From assembly GCA_025462885.1 (NCBI GenBank), contig JAOAPN010000003.1, forward strand, positions 124,001-188,000: a stretch of DNA of 64,000 bases, read 5' to 3'. A program made the position numbers and the translations under genes. Below are positions 7,770 to 16,272 of the stretch, piece after piece (the first letter of the stretch is position 1; the number at the start of each line of letters is the position of its first letter). The stretch comes from Acidobacteriaceae bacterium (GTDB lineage: Bacteria > Acidobacteriota > Terriglobia > Terriglobales > Acidobacteriaceae). The notes below the pieces were generated by a model, which was not told where the DNA came from, made no database searches, and saw only the letters and a program-made list of their open reading frames with translations.

Positions 7770-9260
7770 TTATACGTCTGCCGGCTTATGCCAGGCAAGC
7801 AGGGTTCGATGAAGAGTGTTAAGGCGCGAAGCGTACTGCGGCTCAGCTGCTAAATTGTGAAGCTCTTGCGGATCGGTGCGGAGGTTATAGAGTTCTGGGA
7901 TGTCGTGAACCCAGAAGGTGTACTTCCAGTCACCATCGCGAACCATATATTTCGGCTGCTTGCTGCTCAGGCCGTATTCTGCGAAGACTGGGCCTGCTGG
8001 CCTCTGGCTGGTGGGCGAGCGGAGATAATGGGCCAAAGATAAGCCATCGTTCGGTGCAGTCTGAGCGACCCCGGTCAGGTCTGTGAGGGTGGAAGAGAGA
8101 GAGACCAGACTGACTGGGGTGCTACAGACTCCGGCCTTCCGACCCGGCACGCGGATCATCAGCGGGATGCCACACGACCCTTCGTAGAACTGAAATTTCT
8201 GCCAAAGCCCAAGCTCGCCGAGCATCTCGCCATGGTCGGAGGTGTAGCAGATGATGGTGTCGTTTTCGAGGCCGAGTTCTTCGACGGCGCGGATAACCTG
8301 GCCAACACAGTCGTCCATCTGCGCGAGGTTTGCATAGTAGAGGGCGATGCGTTTTTTGGCCTCTTGTGGATCGCGTAGCTCAGGGGTTGGCCCATTGAAA
8401 TCGATGGAGTGTTGCACCTCTTTGGGCAGCGTTGTCTTGTCGGCCTTGCCCCAGCTCTCGGGCAGCTTCATCTGGTCTGCTGAAAACATGTCGGCGAAGC
8501 GCATCGAAGGCATGAACGGATCATGCGGCTTGAGGAAGGACGCAGTAAGAAAGAAAGGGCGATCTCCCTTGCCGAAATTACGTAGGAAACGGATTGCTTC
8601 GCGCGCGACGAAGTTGTCGAAGTGGTCTTTTTCTTCGAGCAGCGAGACCCTCCCCACGGCGACAGAGCCTTCACGCGTGTCGAGATCACGATGGCCTTTC
8701 CAGGGGTCGTCGTAATCTCGCCAAAGGTCATCGATCTCCGGTTGGCCGGAGCCTGAGTTTCGCATACCGAGTTCGTCGGCGTAGATCTTGGTCTTGGGGC
8801 CCAGGTACTGGAACCAGTCGTTGAATTCAATGCGATACTCGAATCCGTGGGATTGGGCGTCGACCCAGTGCATCTTGCCGATAAGCCCGGTCATATAGCC
8901 GGCGGCATCGAAGTGATGCGCGATCGTCTTGTGGGTGGGGAGATAGGGTTTGGTATTGTCCTGCGCTTCAAGATGGTGACTGTAAAGGCCGGTCATCAAG
9001 GAGGCACGGGAGGGGGTGCAGACCGGATTGGTGCAATACGCGTTCTCGAAACGGACGCTCTGGGATGCGAGGCGATCAAGATTTGGGGTCTTGGCGACAG
9101 GATCACCATAGGCGCCCATGCAGCTACGCTTGTGTTCATCTGACATCAGCAGAAGAACATTGGGTCGACGCTTATTTCGAATTTGAGCCTCTGCGCTTTC
9201 ACCTGCGGCGGCAGAGATCGTCGCAGCCGTCAAGGCTGCTAGAAAGTTCCTGCGATTCAT
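7770..9260 (-). CDS. Tat-exported sulfatase (type I)
   Basis: A 496-residue sulfatase, first gene of the sulfatase-receptor-sulfatase unit. The signal has a twin arginine (MNRRNFLAAL). PNVLLLMSDEH provides the metal-binding Asp41, CTPSR at residues 81-85 is the formylglycine signature, and GKMHW and YTSDHGEMLGE are further family motifs. The layout (longer middle region, C-terminal PELYNLRTDPQELHNL) resembles choline-sulfatase/iduronate-sulfatase-like bacterial enzymes more than the partner at 2951-4366, so the two probably act on different bonds. AGAGGAAG lies about 10 bases before the ATG. Confidence 0.92.
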   Translation of the reverse strand: MNRRNFLAALTAATISAAAGESAEAQIRNKRRPNVLLLMSDEHKRSCMGAYGDPVAKTPNLDRLASQSVRFENAYCTNPVCTPSRASLMTGLYSHHLEAQDNTKPYLPTHKTIAHHFDAAGYMTGLIGKMHWVDAQSHGFEYRIEFNDWFQYLGPKTKIYADELGMRNSGSGQPEIDDLWRDYDDPWKGHRDLDTREGSVAVGRVSLLEEKDHFDNFVAREAIRFLRNFGKGDRPFFLTASFLKPHDPFMPSMRFADMFSADQMKLPESWGKADKTTLPKEVQHSIDFNGPTPELRDPQEAKKRIALYYANLAQMDDCVGQVIRAVEELGLENDTIICYTSDHGEMLGELGLWQKFQFYEGSCGIPLMIRVPGRKAGVCSTPVSLVSLSSTLTDLTGVAQTAPNDGLSLAHYLRSPTSQRPAGPVFAEYGLSSKQPKYMVRDGDWKYTFWVHDIPELYNLRTDPQELHNLAAEPQYASRLNTLHRTLLAWHKPADV

Positions 9261-9666
9261 GTCTATTGCTTCCTCTTGTAACGGTATTCATCGCTTCTGA
9301 ATCAGGGAGGCCCCTAGCAACAACAACAATTCGGAATCGCGAACAGTACCGCCGCACGTGGCAAAGACTTGCAAGGTGAGATCACCGTGCGAAGACCGCG
9401 TGCAAAAAGGAAACTTAGCATACGTAGATTGTAACTTGGAAGACACACTTCGTTGTCTCGATCCTATTTGTAGCAATACTCTCAAGAGACGAGACTGGAA
9501 GACGGCCATGATTTGACAAATTTTGTGTGATGCGGCCTTCAGAGAAGCCTTTGAAGACTATTGTGTCGACTAACTTTTAGTCTCCGTCACCCGGTCTCAA
9601 CCTACCGGCTTTCAGCCGGAAGTCGTTTAGGCTTGTGCAGGCGCTGCGGTGATGTATTTAGCAAGT
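9261..9666. other. Intergenic region upstream of the sulfatase unit
   Basis: No credible gene is visible. It should contain the promoter of the minus-strand sulfatase unit. A small hairpin CCGGCTTTCAGCCGG (9605-9619) lies beyond the kinase stop and may help end that transcript. No promoter elements could be assigned with confidence. Confidence 0.4.
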
Positions 9667-11043
9667 TCACGCGAAGTGGGGCAAGAGGATTTCTACCCAT
9701 AGCCCTCTTGGCTCGGCGTTCCGGGCACAAATTGTTCCACCGTGAATCCGGATGACCCGGTCGGCGATGGCTAAGCCGAGACCAGCTCCTCCAGATTGGC
9801 GATCACGGGCCTCTGCCGCACGATAGAACGGTTGGAAGATAGAAACGAGTTCAGATTCAGAGACGCCAGGCCCGTGATCATGGACTGCAAGGCGGACAAA
9901 CGATGCATTTGAGTTCTTCTCCCATTCCAGTACAACCTCGACTGCTGTACCGGATCCGGTATAACGAACCGCATTGCGAATGACATTCTCAATGGCACTC
10001 CCCAGTAGCTCCGTATTACCCCATACGCAATGTTGCTCATGTGCCGTGAGTGTGACGTGGCCATCGCGCTCGCGCGATTCGAAATCGGCATTGCGAACTA
10101 TTTGCGATACAAGCTCAGTCAAATCTAGAGACCTCATCGGCACTGGAGCAGCGGGCGTATCAAGTTTTGCAAGGGTGAGCAGACGTCCGATCATCTCGTC
10201 CAGGAGTCCGAGGTCCTGCTCCATGTGATCGAAGGCGGAATCATCACCTTTTCTTTCACGCCCGAGATCTAGCGCTACATTCAGCCGGGCCAAAGGCGAA
10301 CGCAGTTCGTGTGAAACATCGGAGATGAGCTGGCGTTGCCGCGAGACGAGCTCCTCGATACGGGATGCCATTGTGTTGAAGTCGCGCACAAGATCTCCGA
10401 GTTCATCGTGACGTCGCTCTACCGCTGCAGCCGCGCGGGTGCTGAGATCGCCAGCAGCGAGCTGCTGCGATGCCTGGCGCAGCCGGAGAATAGGGGTGGT
10501 GAGATAATGCGTGAGCAGATAGCAGATCAACCCCGAGACCAGAAACGCCACGCCCCACTGCAACGCAATCCTGGCTTGGTTCATACCGAGCGCAGCGCGA
10601 GGTCCCGCGGGGAGCTCAGTCACAAAGACATATTCGTGGCCGCTGATACCCTGCAATCTCAAAGCGACACGAGCGATACCATGCTTCATGCTGAAGTCGG
10701 ATGCCTTCAAAACCGTCACATGCGAAATCATGCTCCGGAAGCTCTCGCAATCGCTGCCGGCGACGAGGCCGCCCACTAAATCGAAGAGACAGGCCCGCAG
10801 GTTTGTTTCATGTTCAATCCGCTCAATGTAAGCCGAAGCCGCGGGGAAACCATTTCGCTCAGCTTCTTCGACAGCGATCGTTCCGGAATAGTTTGCCGTA
10901 TCCATCAAAGTCGCATGCCAGCGCGAGGGTACGCTTTGTGGGCCAAGGGTGAATGTGAGGACGAACGCGATACCAGTGGCGATGACTGTCGCCCAGAACC
11001 ACAGGAATATCTTGAGGAAGAGACTGGGCATGGTCAGCTTCAT
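9667..11043 (-). CDS. CpxA-like sensor histidine kinase
   Basis: A 458-residue membrane kinase. The first membrane helix is at about 9-31, a periplasmic sensor of about 140 residues follows, and the second helix is at about 165-182 (VAFLVSGLICYLL). A HAMP domain (TTPILRLRQASQQLAAGDLS) leads to the phosphoacceptor motif SDVSHELRSPLARL. The ATPase motifs are ENVIRNAVRYT (N box), DHGPGV (G1), FYRAAEARD (F box) and GAGLGLAIADRVI (G2). The start overlaps the response-regulator stop by ATGA, so the two are translationally coupled. The layout (sensor, HAMP, kinase beside a Spy/CpxP-like gene) points to envelope-stress sensing, by analogy with CpxA. Confidence 0.92.
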   Translation of the reverse strand: MKLTMPSLFLKIFLWFWATVIATGIAFVLTFTLGPQSVPSRWHATLMDTANYSGTIAVEEAERNGFPAASAYIERIEHETNLRACLFDLVGGLVAGSDCESFRSMISHVTVLKASDFSMKHGIARVALRLQGISGHEYVFVTELPAGPRAALGMNQARIALQWGVAFLVSGLICYLLTHYLTTPILRLRQASQQLAAGDLSTRAAAAVERRHDELGDLVRDFNTMASRIEELVSRQRQLISDVSHELRSPLARLNVALDLGRERKGDDSAFDHMEQDLGLLDEMIGRLLTLAKLDTPAAPVPMRSLDLTELVSQIVRNADFESRERDGHVTLTAHEQHCVWGNTELLGSAIENVIRNAVRYTGSGTAVEVVLEWEKNSNASFVRLAVHDHGPGVSESELVSIFQPFYRAAEARDRQSGGAGLGLAIADRVIRIHGGTICARNAEPRGLWVEILLPHFA

Positions 11044-11729
11044 TTTGACTCCGACCGTGACACGAAGAGGTAGCCGCTGCCTCGCACAGCCTTGATTCGC
11101 TCGCCACCCTGCGCTGGCCCCAGCTTTCTGCGTAGGTTGCTGACGTGGACGTCGATAACGCGATCGAAAGAACCCAACTTTCGGCCGAGGACAGTCTCGG
11201 TGAGATGCTCACGGGTAAGGATGTGTCCTGCATCGCGCAGAAGAGCCTCCAGCAGTGTGAACTCCACGCTCGTCAGGTTGACCGATACGTCGTTCAACCA
11301 GGCTTCACGCGAAGCAGGCTCGAGGCGGAGATCGCCCACGACCAGTGTGGCTGTCGAACTTGCGGTTCGGACGGTGCGGCGCAGGATGGCGCGAATACGG
11401 GCAATCAGCTCACGCGGGTTGAATGGCTTGGGAACGTAGTCGTCCGCGCCGATCTCCAGGCCCAGGATTCGCTCGACGTCCTCTCCGCGCGCGGTAAGAA
11501 TCAGCACTGGGACGGGAGACTGCGTACGCAACTGTCGCAGAATATCGAGACCACCCATGCCCGGAAGCATGAGATCGAGGACGACAAGAGCATGTTCCAT
11601 GGAGAGGGCGCGCTCAAGACCGCGTGGTCCGTCATGCACGGCTTCGATCACGAACCCTTCAGTGCTTAGGCGCTCAGCGAGAAGTCTGCACAACTCGACA
11701 TCATCATCGACGATGAGAACGCGATCCAT
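11040..11729 (-). CDS. CpxR-like OmpR-family response regulator
   Basis: 229 residues with a receiver domain (about 1-115: acidic pair DDD at 8-10, phosphoacceptor Asp in VVLDLMLPG, Thr in LILTARG, Lys in YVPKPF) and a C-terminal winged-helix DNA-binding domain (about 130-226, ending VRGSGYLFV). It is the first gene of the pair with the kinase. The 163-bp divergent region to the plus-strand membrane gene contains a TTTAC-N5-TTTAC box matching the E. coli CpxR box, so self-control plus control of the divergent gene is likely. Confidence 0.94.
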   Translation of the reverse strand: MDRVLIVDDDVELCRLLAERLSTEGFVIEAVHDGPRGLERALSMEHALVVLDLMLPGMGGLDILRQLRTQSPVPVLILTARGEDVERILGLEIGADDYVPKPFNPRELIARIRAILRRTVRTASSTATLVVGDLRLEPASREAWLNDVSVNLTSVEFTLLEALLRDAGHILTREHLTETVLGRKLGSFDRVIDVHVSNLRRKLGPAQGGERIKAVRGSGYLFVSRSESK

Positions 11730-11788
11730 TCTTTGGGGTCAACGCCTCCGAGTCGATACTAGACCTTTCGTCTGCCGGTGAGAGCAGC

Positions 11789-11859
11789 CTTTACACAACT
11801 TTACTTTGCTTAACCAATCTTTATCGCATGCACAGCTAAGCAGTGCTGAAATCAAGATG
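11789..11859 (+). promoter_or_regulatory. CpxR-type box and promoter, copy 1
   Basis: Contains TTTAC-acaac-TTTAC (11790-11804), the complement of the E. coli CpxR box GTAAA-N5-GTAAA. The 71-bp element aligns without gaps to the one at 12349-12419. Shared blocks include CCAAT, TTTATCGCA and GTGCTGAAATC. TGCTGAAAT (11845-11853) could be an extended -10. No -35 is visible at the right distance, which fits an activator-dependent promoter. The downstream gene is the 135-residue membrane protein. Confidence 0.65.
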
Positions 11860-11922
11860 TGAAACAGGCAGCTACAGATCGAACAGCGTCCTATGTTCGA
11901 AACTGCCCGGAGGCATACATCT

Positions 11923-12330
11923 ATGAACTCAACGCAAACTACACAGGCCACTATCCCGAATCAACCTTCCCTGCTAATTACCAACCATAAGACAACTGCC
12001 ATCGGATTGTGGCTGGCGGGCTTCGGCATCTTTGTCCAGGCTGCTACAGGAGCAGCCGGATATCCCAGGATTCCGCCGGGGATCATCATCCTCGCGGTAG
12101 TGGGCCTCGTGGTGTATCTAACGGCAGGTCGGCGTTGGGCCTCCTTGATCGGTCTACTACTGGCGGGGTTCATCTCCGTGGGTGTGTTTACAACCCACGG
12201 GACGGGGTACCGCCTCAACCATCCAGAGGCGATAGGACCATTCATCGGCACCCTGGTGCAGCTGTTCGGATTGATCGTCGCCCTGGTTGGCGGTGTCGTC
12301 AGCACCATCAAAAGCTACTCGGCCAGGTAG
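11923..12330 (+). CDS. Small four-helix membrane protein, predicted Cpx-like regulon member
   Basis: 135 residues when started at ATG 11923, which has CGGAGG 9 bases upstream; an ATG at 11893 lacks a ribosome site. It has four predicted membrane helices (around LWLAGFGIFVQAATGA, GIIILAVVGLVVYL, WASLIGLLLAGFISVGVF and FIGTLVQLFGLIVALVGGV) joined by short loops. No family is recognised. It is divergent from the two-component pair and follows a promoter nearly identical to that of the next gene, so both are probably induced together by the CpxR-like regulator. Confidence 0.75.
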   Translation: MNSTQTTQATIPNQPSLLITNHKTTAIGLWLAGFGIFVQAATGAAGYPRIPPGIIILAVVGLVVYLTAGRRWASLIGLLLAGFISVGVFTTHGTGYRLNHPEAIGPFIGTLVQLFGLIVALVGGVVSTIKSYSAR

Positions 12331-12348
12331 TTACCAGGCAGTGAGGTC

Positions 12349-12419
12349 CTTTACAAGACTTTATCTAACTTAGCCAATGTTTATCGCACCCACTGGACAC
12401 CGGTGCTGAAATCGAAATG
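12349..12419 (+). promoter_or_regulatory. CpxR-type box and promoter, copy 2
   Basis: The second copy of the 71-bp element: TTTAC-aagac-TTTAT (12350-12364), CCAAT, TTTATCGCA and GTGCTGAAATC in the same register as copy 1. It stands just upstream of the Spy/CpxP-like gene. The second half-site has one change (TTTAT). The alignment is seen directly; regulator binding is inferred from the E. coli CpxR consensus. Confidence 0.65.
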
Positions 12420-12440
12420 CAGTACAGAGGAGAGATTGCG

Positions 12441-12923
12441 ATGAAGCGATTCACGATATGGTCAGGCGCTGCGTTGTTATTGATTGTGGTCAGCATAGTA
12501 GTTGCGCGGGCAGACGGCCCGAAACGATACGGATGGAGCAATCGAGGATGGGGCCATCACGGACCGCTTGGCTACATCGCCCATGAGTTGAACTTGAGCG
12601 ACGCGCAGAGGTCGCAGATCAAGACGATCTGGATGGCAGAGCAGCCGACGGCTGTGTCACTCGTCCAGGAGTTGGCTTCCGAGAGCAAGGAGATGGACTC
12701 AACGACAGATCAAGGAAACTTGGATGAAAGCAAGGTGCAAGCAATTGCGGCTCGCCAGGGCGAGACCATAGCAAAGCTGCTAGTCGAGAAGGAGCGATTG
12801 AAGTCGAAGGTCTATGCGACCGTCCTGAACCCAGCTCAACGCATCAAGGCCAATGAGCTGCAGAAGACATGGCATTTACGGCTGGATCGTTTCGGCGCCA
12901 GGGTCGGCGGCGGAGGGCTCTGA
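12441..12923 (+). CDS. Spy/CpxP-like periplasmic protein
   Basis: 160 residues from ATG 12441, with GAGGAG 8 bases upstream. An N-terminal signal sequence (about 1-24, ending VVARA) is followed by a glycine/tryptophan-rich segment and an all-helical body with the LTxxQ-type pattern LNLSDAQRSQIKTIW. A second weaker repeat is VLNPAQRIKANEL. This is the fold class of Spy and CpxP, periplasmic chaperones and Cpx feedback inhibitors. The adjacent CpxA/CpxR-like pair and the CpxR-type box upstream support a role as stress effector or feedback partner. The C-terminus is a glycine tail. Confidence 0.82.
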   Translation: MKRFTIWSGAALLLIVVSIVVARADGPKRYGWSNRGWGHHGPLGYIAHELNLSDAQRSQIKTIWMAEQPTAVSLVQELASESKEMDSTTDQGNLDESKVQAIAARQGETIAKLLVEKERLKSKVYATVLNPAQRIKANELQKTWHLRLDRFGARVGGGGL

Positions 12924-12962
12924 GACATTCGAAGCCTTCCTCTTCGCCCACAGGTATTTGCT

Positions 12963-14390
12963 TTAGCTCCCGGGCGCGGGGTGTGTCGCTGCGCTGGGTG
13001 GCGACTTGATATAACGGCTGGCGAAGGTCAGGAAAGTAGGCCAGTTGGGTGCGGGAGTATGGCCTCCACTGTGCTGGCGGAAGGCGAGATCGCCGGCGAT
13101 AAGCGGGGTCTCGATGGCCGGATAGGCGGTGGTGCCGAGGTCGTGTTTCCCCAGCAGGCGATAGACGGGTGCGGCTCCGACCTCTGCGAGGAAGGTGCCA
13201 CGGGCATCGGCCCAGCCGTCTCCGGTGGTCGCTCCGCCGCCGATGAAGACAGGCCGGGGCGCGCAGAGAGCGATGAGTTCATGCATGTCCACGGGGAGAC
13301 TGCTAACGGGAATCTCGGTCGGAGTAAGGGCCGCGTACTTGATGTAGTTGCCGGCCATCCAGTGATATTCTCCGGGTGCGGCGACGTTCTCGAGCTGTTC
13401 GCCGAAGTGGCGTCGGGCGAGTTGGGCTCCTCCAGCGCCGGAGGAGCTGATGTAGGCGATGGCAAAGCGCGGCTCATACGCCATCGCGACCAGGGCGGTC
13501 TTGCCGAAGCGGGAGTGGCCTTCTACGCCGACCTGTTTGGCGTCCACGGACTTGTCGGTCTCGAAGTAGTCGAGGATGCGAGAGCCGCCCCAGGCCCAGG
13601 CGCGGAGCGTGCCCCAGTCATCGGGCTTGCGCGGCTGGCCGTGGTTGCAGAGGCCGATGATGCCCTGCGTAAGCCCGGCTCCGTTGTCTGCCTGCAGGGT
13701 GTTGGGCTCGAAGAGAGCATAGCCCCAACCCTTGGCGAGCAGTTGCTGTTTCCACGACGGCCCGGCCGGTGGCGGTGGTGGAGGCGGAGCGGCGGCACCC
13801 GGCTTCAGAGGAGGCCTCGGGTAGTTTTCAAACGTGTATTCGAGGATGACCGGGACGGGACCTTTGGCTGCTGCAGGGGTGGTCAGGGTTACCTTCATGT
13901 CCACGGTAATCGCGGGGTAGGCGGAGTTGTCGACGTGGCCGACGAGGTGTTTGGTGATCGCAGGAATGCCGTCCACGGTGTCGTTCGAGGTGCTCGCGAT
14001 CTGCCAGGTGACCTTGGGCGTCTGGGCAGGGACGCGGCCGACGATCTCGCGGTCGAAGATTTCGACCAGTTCTGGACGGCGTTGGGACCACCACTGCTTC
14101 GCGGTCGTCACCTTCTTGCCGTCGTTGAGTATCAGGGGATCGGGAAGCGTGGTGTCGGGGTTGGCCTTGGACTCGTCATAGTTGACGGCGTGGGGGGAGG
14201 CAGGATCGTGCGCGTCGGCTCCGGGCCGGAGAGCGGTGATGTGGAGCGCGTCCATCAGGCGCTGATGGTCTTCCGCAGCCGTGAGTTGAACGGGCGGGGT
14301 TTGGGCGCGAAGGGAGGGAACGCTGCAGGTGAGGAGGGCGAGGAGCATCGGCAGATGAGGGATACGGGGCACAGAGTTCCTCCGGAACAT
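12963..14390 (-). CDS. CE15-like carbohydrate esterase (glucuronoyl esterase type)
   Basis: A secreted alpha/beta hydrolase of about 475 residues. ATG 14390 gives an N-terminus with basic residues, a hydrophobic core (MLLALLTCSV) and a cleavage site after SLRAQ; an ATG at 14447 lengthens the n-region and one at 14348 shortens it. The nucleophile motif is GHSRFGK, the bacterial form of the CE15 GCSRxGK motif. RQHSGGHTPAPNW near the C-terminus probably supplies the catalytic His. A proline run (PPPPPPP) sits in a surface loop. CE15 enzymes split the ester between glucuronoxylan and lignin; the neighbouring GH1 and CE8 genes make plant cell-wall attack a reasonable role. Confidence 0.75.
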   Translation of the reverse strand: MFRRNSVPRIPHLPMLLALLTCSVPSLRAQTPPVQLTAAEDHQRLMDALHITALRPGADAHDPASPHAVNYDESKANPDTTLPDPLILNDGKKVTTAKQWWSQRRPELVEIFDREIVGRVPAQTPKVTWQIASTSNDTVDGIPAITKHLVGHVDNSAYPAITVDMKVTLTTPAAAKGPVPVILEYTFENYPRPPLKPGAAAPPPPPPPAGPSWKQQLLAKGWGYALFEPNTLQADNGAGLTQGIIGLCNHGQPRKPDDWGTLRAWAWGGSRILDYFETDKSVDAKQVGVEGHSRFGKTALVAMAYEPRFAIAYISSSGAGGAQLARRHFGEQLENVAAPGEYHWMAGNYIKYAALTPTEIPVSSLPVDMHELIALCAPRPVFIGGGATTGDGWADARGTFLAEVGAAPVYRLLGKHDLGTTAYPAIETPLIAGDLAFRQHSGGHTPAPNWPTFLTFASRYIKSPPSAATHPAPGS

Positions 14391-14466
14391 GTTTGCAGAG
14401 CGATGGAGCGCGTTAGCAAGCGTATCTGCGGAACTGAAGATGATCAAGTCTCGGGAGGCGCCGCCG

Positions 14467-14544
14467 CAAAGTCGTTTCCCTCACGCGAAGCGTCCAACAC
14501 CCCACGAAGTGGCGCCCGCCCGGCGTCAGGGCGCACTGGCACTT
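14467..14544. repeat. GC-rich intergenic repeat, family C, copy 1
   Basis: Core: GCAAAGTCGTT…CGCGAAGCGTCCAA…CCCACGAAGTGGCGCC…CGCCCGGCGT…AGGGCGCAC. It matches 17367-17464 in the same orientation and 33163-33232 in the opposite orientation. It sits between the GH1 and CE15 genes and contains several short palindromes. No coding potential is apparent. Confidence 0.65.
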
Positions 14545-14565
14545 AACGCTTTGAACGAAGCAGCT

Positions 14566-16017
14566 CTAAGCAACAGCATTGCGCGCAATCACCTGCCGAT
14601 AGTAGTGGGCACTCAACTTTGGAGTACGCTTCTGAGTCGCGAAGTCCACATAGTGAATACCGAAGCGTGTGCCGTAACCGTCGGCCCACTCGTAGTTGTC
14701 CATGAAGGACCAGACGAAGTAGCCGCGCACGGGAACGCCCTCGGAGACGGCCCGGTGGAGTTGGGTCAGGTAGTTGCGCAGATAGCAGACGCGGTCGGTG
14801 TCGTAGACCGCTCCCTCGGCAGTGGGAATGTCGGAGGAGGAGGCTCCGTTCTCGGTGATGTAGATCTCTTTGATATTCCAGACGCTGGCGGCGATCTTCG
14901 GAGCCCAGTAAAGGGCTTCGGGACCGGGACGAAGCCAGGGCGAGAGCATGTGCGGATAGGACTCGGGATAGGGAACCATGGCGTATCCGGCGGGAGAGGT
15001 GGAGGCGCGGACGAAGTCGGCGGTGTAGCAGTTGATGCCGACGAAGTCGATGGGCGAGGCGATGGTCTTGAGCTCTGCCGCGGTGAACTTCGGAGCTGCG
15101 GCACCCTGGCGCGACAGGAACAGGTCGGTGTAACGACCTTCGAGAATGACGTTGAGGTAGCCGGCGTTCTCTTCGCGCATGGCGATGGTGGCGGCGTGAA
15201 CATGCTCCGGGGTATCGATCACCGGGACGGTGCAGGTGATGTTCTCCGCGAGCCCGACCTTGACGCCGGGTTTGGCATGGGCGCGGATCGCCTGTACCGC
15301 AAGGCCATGCGCGAGGACAACGTGATGCCGGGCCTGGTTCAGCGCAGCCGGAGCAAGCTTCAGGCCCGGGGCGTGGATACCGTTGCCGTAGCCGAGATCG
15401 ATGAAGGAGTGCATCTCGTTGAAGGTCATGAAGTGCTTCACGCGGTCGGAGAGATGGTCGGCAACGTACCCGGCGTAGGCGGCGAAGTGATCGGCGGTGT
15501 CGCGCGATTGCCAGCCGCCTTTATCTTCGAGCGCCTGCGGAAGATCCCAGTGGTACAGGGTGCAGTAGGGCTGGATGCCCGCAGCCAGCAGGCCATCGAC
15601 GAGGCGGCTGTAGAAGTCGATGCCCCTGGGGTTCGCCGCGCCGCTGCCGGTGGGAAAGAGGCGCGGCCAGCCGATCGAAAAGCGATAGGTCTTGAGGCCG
15701 AGGTCCTTCATCAGCGCGATATCGGCTTGGAAGAGGTGGTAGTGGTTATTCGCAACATCGCCAGTGTCGCCGTTGTGGGTCTTGCCCGGGGTGTGGGAGA
15801 AGGTATCCCAGATGGAGGGGCCACGCCCGTCCTCCTTGACAGCGCCTTCGACCTGATAGGAGGCCGTGGCCGAGCCCCAGAGGAAGCCTTTGGGAAAGCT
15901 GAGCGGGGTCGAAGACTGGCTGGAATCTAATTTGGCCGCGAAGCTTGGGAGTGCAGGGGCAAGAGCGGAGGCGGCGGCGAGCTGGGCGAAGGTGCGGCGG
16001 GAGAAACGGGTCGACAT
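14566..16017 (-). CDS. GH1 beta-glucosidase, Tat-exported
   Basis: 483 residues. The twin-arginine signal (SRRTFAQL) is followed by a typical GH1 barrel opening with FLWGSATASYQVEGA. The acid/base Glu lies in TFNE (HFMTFNEMHS) and the nucleophile Glu in IYITENGA. Substrate-contact motifs WDLPQAL and WSFMDNYEW…R are complete. The length is normal for the family. Export is less usual for GH1 enzymes, many of which are cytoplasmic, and suggests periplasmic cleavage of cellobiose-like or aryl-glucosides. Neighbours are the CE15 and CE8 esterases. Confidence 0.95.
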   Translation of the reverse strand: MSTRFSRRTFAQLAAASALAPALPSFAAKLDSSQSSTPLSFPKGFLWGSATASYQVEGAVKEDGRGPSIWDTFSHTPGKTHNGDTGDVANNHYHLFQADIALMKDLGLKTYRFSIGWPRLFPTGSGAANPRGIDFYSRLVDGLLAAGIQPYCTLYHWDLPQALEDKGGWQSRDTADHFAAYAGYVADHLSDRVKHFMTFNEMHSFIDLGYGNGIHAPGLKLAPAALNQARHHVVLAHGLAVQAIRAHAKPGVKVGLAENITCTVPVIDTPEHVHAATIAMREENAGYLNVILEGRYTDLFLSRQGAAAPKFTAAELKTIASPIDFVGINCYTADFVRASTSPAGYAMVPYPESYPHMLSPWLRPGPEALYWAPKIAASVWNIKEIYITENGASSSDIPTAEGAVYDTDRVCYLRNYLTQLHRAVSEGVPVRGYFVWSFMDNYEWADGYGTRFGIHYVDFATQKRTPKLSAHYYRQVIARNAVA

Positions 16018-16123
16018 GGCCTACTTGTACCGCGTGGCGATGACTTGCGCAATGCTGCGACCGGGGAATGCCGCGCCAGGGCAGGCGTCACAACTTCGCA
16101 GGGTGGTTGAATTTTGCGGATTT

Positions 16124-16262
16124 GGAAGGGCATACCTTCAGGTATGCCGAAAGAAGCATTCTCTTCTATCTTTTATTTCTTTTGCCGATTTGCCGTAGGC
16201 AAACCGACAAAAGAAATAAATCAAATACGTAGCGTTTGGCACACCTGAAGGTGTGTCCTTCC
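16124..16262. repeat. REPIN-like triple-hairpin element, family A, copy 1
   Basis: The element has three hairpins in a row: GGCATACCTTCAGGTATGCC (16129-16148), a long central stem of 21-bp arms (16174-16194 and 16198-16218, loop GTA, few mismatches), and GGCACACCTGAAGGTGTGTC (16238-16257). The ends are inverted, GGAAGGGCA against TGTCCTTCC. It shares order and sequence with 26219-26354. It lies between the GH1 and CE8 genes, and no gene lies inside. Confidence 0.8.
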
Positions 16263-16272
16263 ATGGAGTGTA

